The translations under genes and the position numbers were made by a program. A model generated the notes under the pieces. The model had not been told where the DNA came from. It worked only from the letters and a program-made list of their open reading frames with translations, and did no database searches. A stretch of DNA of 64,000 bases from Corbicula japonica (Eukaryota; Mollusca; Bivalvia; Venerida; Cyrenidae): positions 1,550,001 through 1,614,000 of the forward strand of contig JAZAYU010000086.1 of assembly GCA_038501625.1 (NCBI GenBank), given 5' to 3'. Below, in pieces: positions 60,684 to 64,000 of this stretch; the stretch's first letter is position 1; every line of letters begins with the position of its first letter.

Positions 60684-63600
60684 TTCTCAACTCAAGTAAC
60701 AAAAAGGCACAACTAGGATAAGTGAAACTATATTTAACCATTTATCGGGGATATTATTTTGTGACCATAGGTAACACAAGTAACAAAAGGTAACAGCCTT
60801 ATATACTTCAAGTAACAAGAAGGGCACAAACTGAAAATGGTCAATTTAAAATTAAATATAATCTGCTGCTCATTTCTGTGACCATAGGTAACACAAGTAA
60901 CAAAAGGTAACAGCCTTATATACTTCAAGTAACAAGAAGGGCACAAACTGAAAACAGTCAATTTATAATAAAAGATAATCTGCTTCTCATTTCTGTGACG
61001 ATAGGTAACACAAGTAACAAAAGGTAAGAGCCTTATATACTTCAAGTAACAAGAAGGGCACAAACTGAAAACAGTCAATTTATAATAAAAGATAATCTGC
61101 TTCTCATTTCTGTGACCATAGGTAACACAAGTAACAAAAGGTAACAGCCTTATATATTTCAAGTAACAAGAAGGGCACAGACTGAAACAGTCAATTTTAA
61201 ATTAAATATAATCTGCTGCTCATTTCTGTGACCATAGGTAACACAAGTAACAAAAGGTAACAGCCTTATATACTTCAAGTAACAAAAAGGGCACAAACTG
61301 AAAGCATTCAATTAATATTAAAATATAATCTGCTTCTCATTTCTGTGCCCATAGGTAACACAAGTAACAAAAAGGTAACAGCCTTATATACTTAAAGTAA
61401 CAAGAAGGGCACAAACTGAAAATGGTCAATTTAAAATAAAAGTTAAATTGCTTGTCATTTCTGTGCCTCTAGGTAAATCAAGTAACAAAAGGTAACAGCT
61501 TTATATATTTCAAGTAACAAGAGGGGCACAAACTAAAAATGGTCAATTAAAAATAAAAGTTAAATTGCTTGTCATTTCTGTGCCTCTAGGTAACACAAGT
61601 AACAAAAGGTAACAGCCTTATATACTTCAAGTAACAAGAAGGGCACAAACTGAAAACAGTCAATTTATAATAAAAGATAATCTGCTTCTCATTTCTGTGA
61701 CCATAGGTAACACAAGTAACAAAAGGTAACAGCCTTATATACTTCAAGTAACAAGAAGGGCACAAACTGAAAACAGTCAATTTATAATAAAAGATAATCT
61801 GCTTCTCATTTCTGTGACCATAGGTAACACAAGTAACAAAAGGTAACAGCCTTATATACTTCAAGTAACAAGAAGGGCACAAACTGAAAACAGTCAATTT
61901 ATAATAAAAGATAATCTGCTTCTCATTTCTGTGACCATAGGTAACACAAGTAACAAAAGGTAACAGCCTTATATATTTCAAGTAACAAGAAGGGCACAGA
62001 CTGAAACAGTCAATTTTAAATTAAATATAATCTGCTGCTCATTTCTGTGACCATAGGTAACACAAGTAACAAAAGGTAACAGCCTTATATACTTCAAGTA
62101 ACAAGAAGGGCACAAACTGAAAACAGTCAATTTATAATAAAATATAATCTGATTTTCATTTCTGTGACCATAGGTAACACAAGTAACAAAAGGTAACAAC
62201 CTTATATACTTCAAGTAACAAAAAGGGCACAAACTGAAAGCATTCAATTAATATTAAAATATAATCTGCTTCTCATTTCTGTGCCCATAGGTAACACAAG
62301 TAACAAAAAGGTAACAGCCTTATATACTTAAAGTAACAAGAAGGGCACAAACTGAAAATGGTCAATTTAAAATAAAAGTTAAATTGCTTGTCATTTCTGT
62401 GCCTCTAGGTAAATCAAGTAACAAAAGGTAACAGCTTTATATATTTCAAGTAACAAGAGGGGCACAAACTAAAAATGGTCAATTTAAAATAAAAGTTAAA
62501 TTGCTTGTCATTTCTGTGCCTCTAGGTAAATCAAGTAACAAAAGGTAACAGCCTTATATACTTCAAGTAACAAGAAGGGCACAAACTGAAAATGGTCAAT
62601 TTAAAATTAAATATAATCTGCTGCTCATTTCTGTGCCCATAGGTAACACAAGTAACAAAAGGTAACAGCCTTATATACTTCAAGTAACAAGAAGGGCACA
62701 AACTTAAAACAGTCAATTTATAATTAAAGATAATCTGCTTTTAATTTCTGTGACCATATGTAACACAAGTAACAAAAGGTAACAGCCTTATATACTTCAA
62801 GTAACAGAAAGGGCACAAACTGAAAGCATTCAATTAATATTAAAATATAATCTGCTTCTCAATTTCTGTGCCCATAGGTAACACAAGTAACAAAAAGGTA
62901 ACAGCCTTATATACTTCAAGTAACAAGAAGGACACAAACTGAAAATGGTCAATTAAAAATAAAAGTTAAATTGCTTGTCATTTCTGTGCCTCTAGGTAAC
63001 ACAAGTAACAAAAGGTAACAGCCTTATATATTTCAAGTAACAAGAGGGGCACAAACTAAAAATGGTCAATTTAAAATAAAAGTTAAATTGCTTGTCATTT
63101 CTGTGCCTCTAGGTAACACAAGTAACAAAAGGTAACAGCCTTATATACTTCAAGTAACAAGATGGGCACAAACTGAAAACAGTCAGTTTAGAAAAAAAGT
63201 TAAATTGCATGTCATTTCTGTGCCCATATGTTACACAAGTATCAAAAGGTAACAGCCTAATATACTTCAAGTAACAAGAAGGGCACAGACTGAAAATGGT
63301 CAATTTAAAATTAAATATAATCTGCTGCTCATTTCTGTGACCATAGGTAACACAAGTAACAAAAGGTAACAGCCTTATATACTTCAAGTAACAAGAAGGG
63401 CACAAACTGAAAACAGTCAATTTATAATAAAAGATAATCTGCTTTTCATTTCTGTGACCATAGGTAACACAAGTAACAAAAGGTAACAACCTTATATACT
63501 TCAAGTAACAAAAAGGGCACAAACTGAAAGCATTCAATTTATATTCAAATATAATCTGCTTCTCATTTCTGTGCCCATAGGTAACATAAGTAAAAAAAGG

Positions 63601-63923
63601 TAACAGCCTTGTATACTTCAAGTAACAAGAAGGGCACAAACTGAAAATGGTCAATTTAAAATAAAAGTTAAATTGCTTGTCATTTCTGTGACCATAGGTA
63701 ACACAAGTAACAAAAGGTAACAGCCTTATATATTTCAAGAAACAAGAGGGGCACAAACTAAAAATGGTCAATTTAGAATAAAAGTCAAATGGCTGGTCAT
63801 TTCTGTGCCTCTAGGTAACACAAGTAACAAAAGGTAACAGCCTTATATACTTCAAGTAACCAGATGGGCACAAACTAAAAACAGTCAGTTTAGAAAAAAA
63901 GTTAAATTGCATGTCATTTCTGT
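60684..63923 (+). repeat. 117-bp satellite array with higher-order organisation
   Basis: About 27 units of 117 bases (a few of 118), each with GGTAACACAAGTAACAAAAG, CAGCCTTATATACTTCAAG, AGGGCACAAACTGAAA and CATTTCTGTG. Units fall into types by their variable third (AATGGTCAATTTAAAATTAA, ACAGTCAATTTATAATAAAA, GCATTCAATTAATATTAAAA, TTAAATTGCTTGTC and others) that recur in the same order. The array runs into the gap at 63924, so its full length is unknown. Minus-strand frames through it are open only because 117 is a multiple of three. Confidence 0.9.
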
Positions 63924-64000
63924 NNNNNNNNNNNNNNNNNNNNNNNNNNNNNNNNNNNNNNNNNNNNNNNNNNNNNNNNNNNNNNNNNNNNNNNNNNNNN
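63924..64000. other. Assembly gap at window end
   Basis: N to the end of the window, following the satellite array; collapse of the satellite is a likely cause. Confidence 1.

Noticed and set aside
60734..63771. Long minus-strand open frames with a 39-residue repeat (CPSCYLKYIRLLPFVTC...)
   Set aside because: They are the translation of a 117-bp satellite whose period is a multiple of three; no start context, splice signals or unique sequence support a protein.
60684..63923. CRISPR-like regular repeats
   Set aside because: The units are contiguous, with no unique spacers of constant length, and the genome is eukaryotic.
1..64000. tRNA, rRNA or other structured RNA genes
   Set aside because: No cloverleaf-like arms with A/B boxes or rRNA core words were noticed by eye; a dedicated scan was not possible.

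Overview
The window is nuclear DNA of an animal, most likely a bivalve mollusc. The evidence is intron-rich genes with GT..AG splice sites, an AT-rich background and dense short repeats. Several repeat types look like those I know from clam genomes: arrays rich in TGACCTTGACCTTTGACC, units starting AACAAGAGGGTCC, and short TIR elements. The species is inference; I could not search databases. Two runs of N (26140-26639 and 63924-64000) mark assembly gaps.

Layout. (1) 371-7396, minus strand: seven consistently phased exons of a KMT5A/SET8-like SET-domain gene with an Arg/Ser-rich C-terminal tail; its 5' end was not found. (2) 8.3-17 kb: mostly transposon remnants and tandem repeats, plus an isolated plus-strand fragment (11.8-12.4 kb) of the gene family in (4). 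(3) 17.1-28.4 kb: a repeat with a pentanucleotide microsatellite, candidate exons of an unidentified minus-strand gene (18.0-24.6 kb), a hAT-type MITE, a 500-base gap and a G+C-rich MITE. (4) 28.7-38.85 kb, plus strand: many exons of a large extracellular FN3-like repeat gene. Several exon phases still agree, but the reading frame is broken repeatedly, so it is probably a pseudogene or a badly assembled gene. (5) 38.85-44.57 kb: no gene seen. (6) 44570-60106: a decayed DIRS-type tyrosine-recombinase retrotransposon on the minus strand, with inverted terminal repeats and an internal complementary region. (7) Nested inside it, at 51520-59872, is an 8.35-kb Polinton/Maverick-type element with 129-bp TIRs and a 6-bp target duplication (AAACAC). 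It carries a protein-primed-type family B DNA polymerase, an A32-like packaging ATPase and a retrovirus-like integrase; I found no capsid or protease gene. (8) 60684-63923: a 117-bp satellite with higher-order structure running into the terminal gap.

The most notable parts are the nested Polinton-in-DIRS structure and the small, capsid-lacking gene set of the Polinton. It has mobile-element replication, packaging-ATPase and integration functions, all now broken by stops or frame changes. The SET gene and the FN3-like gene are the only host genes I can characterise.
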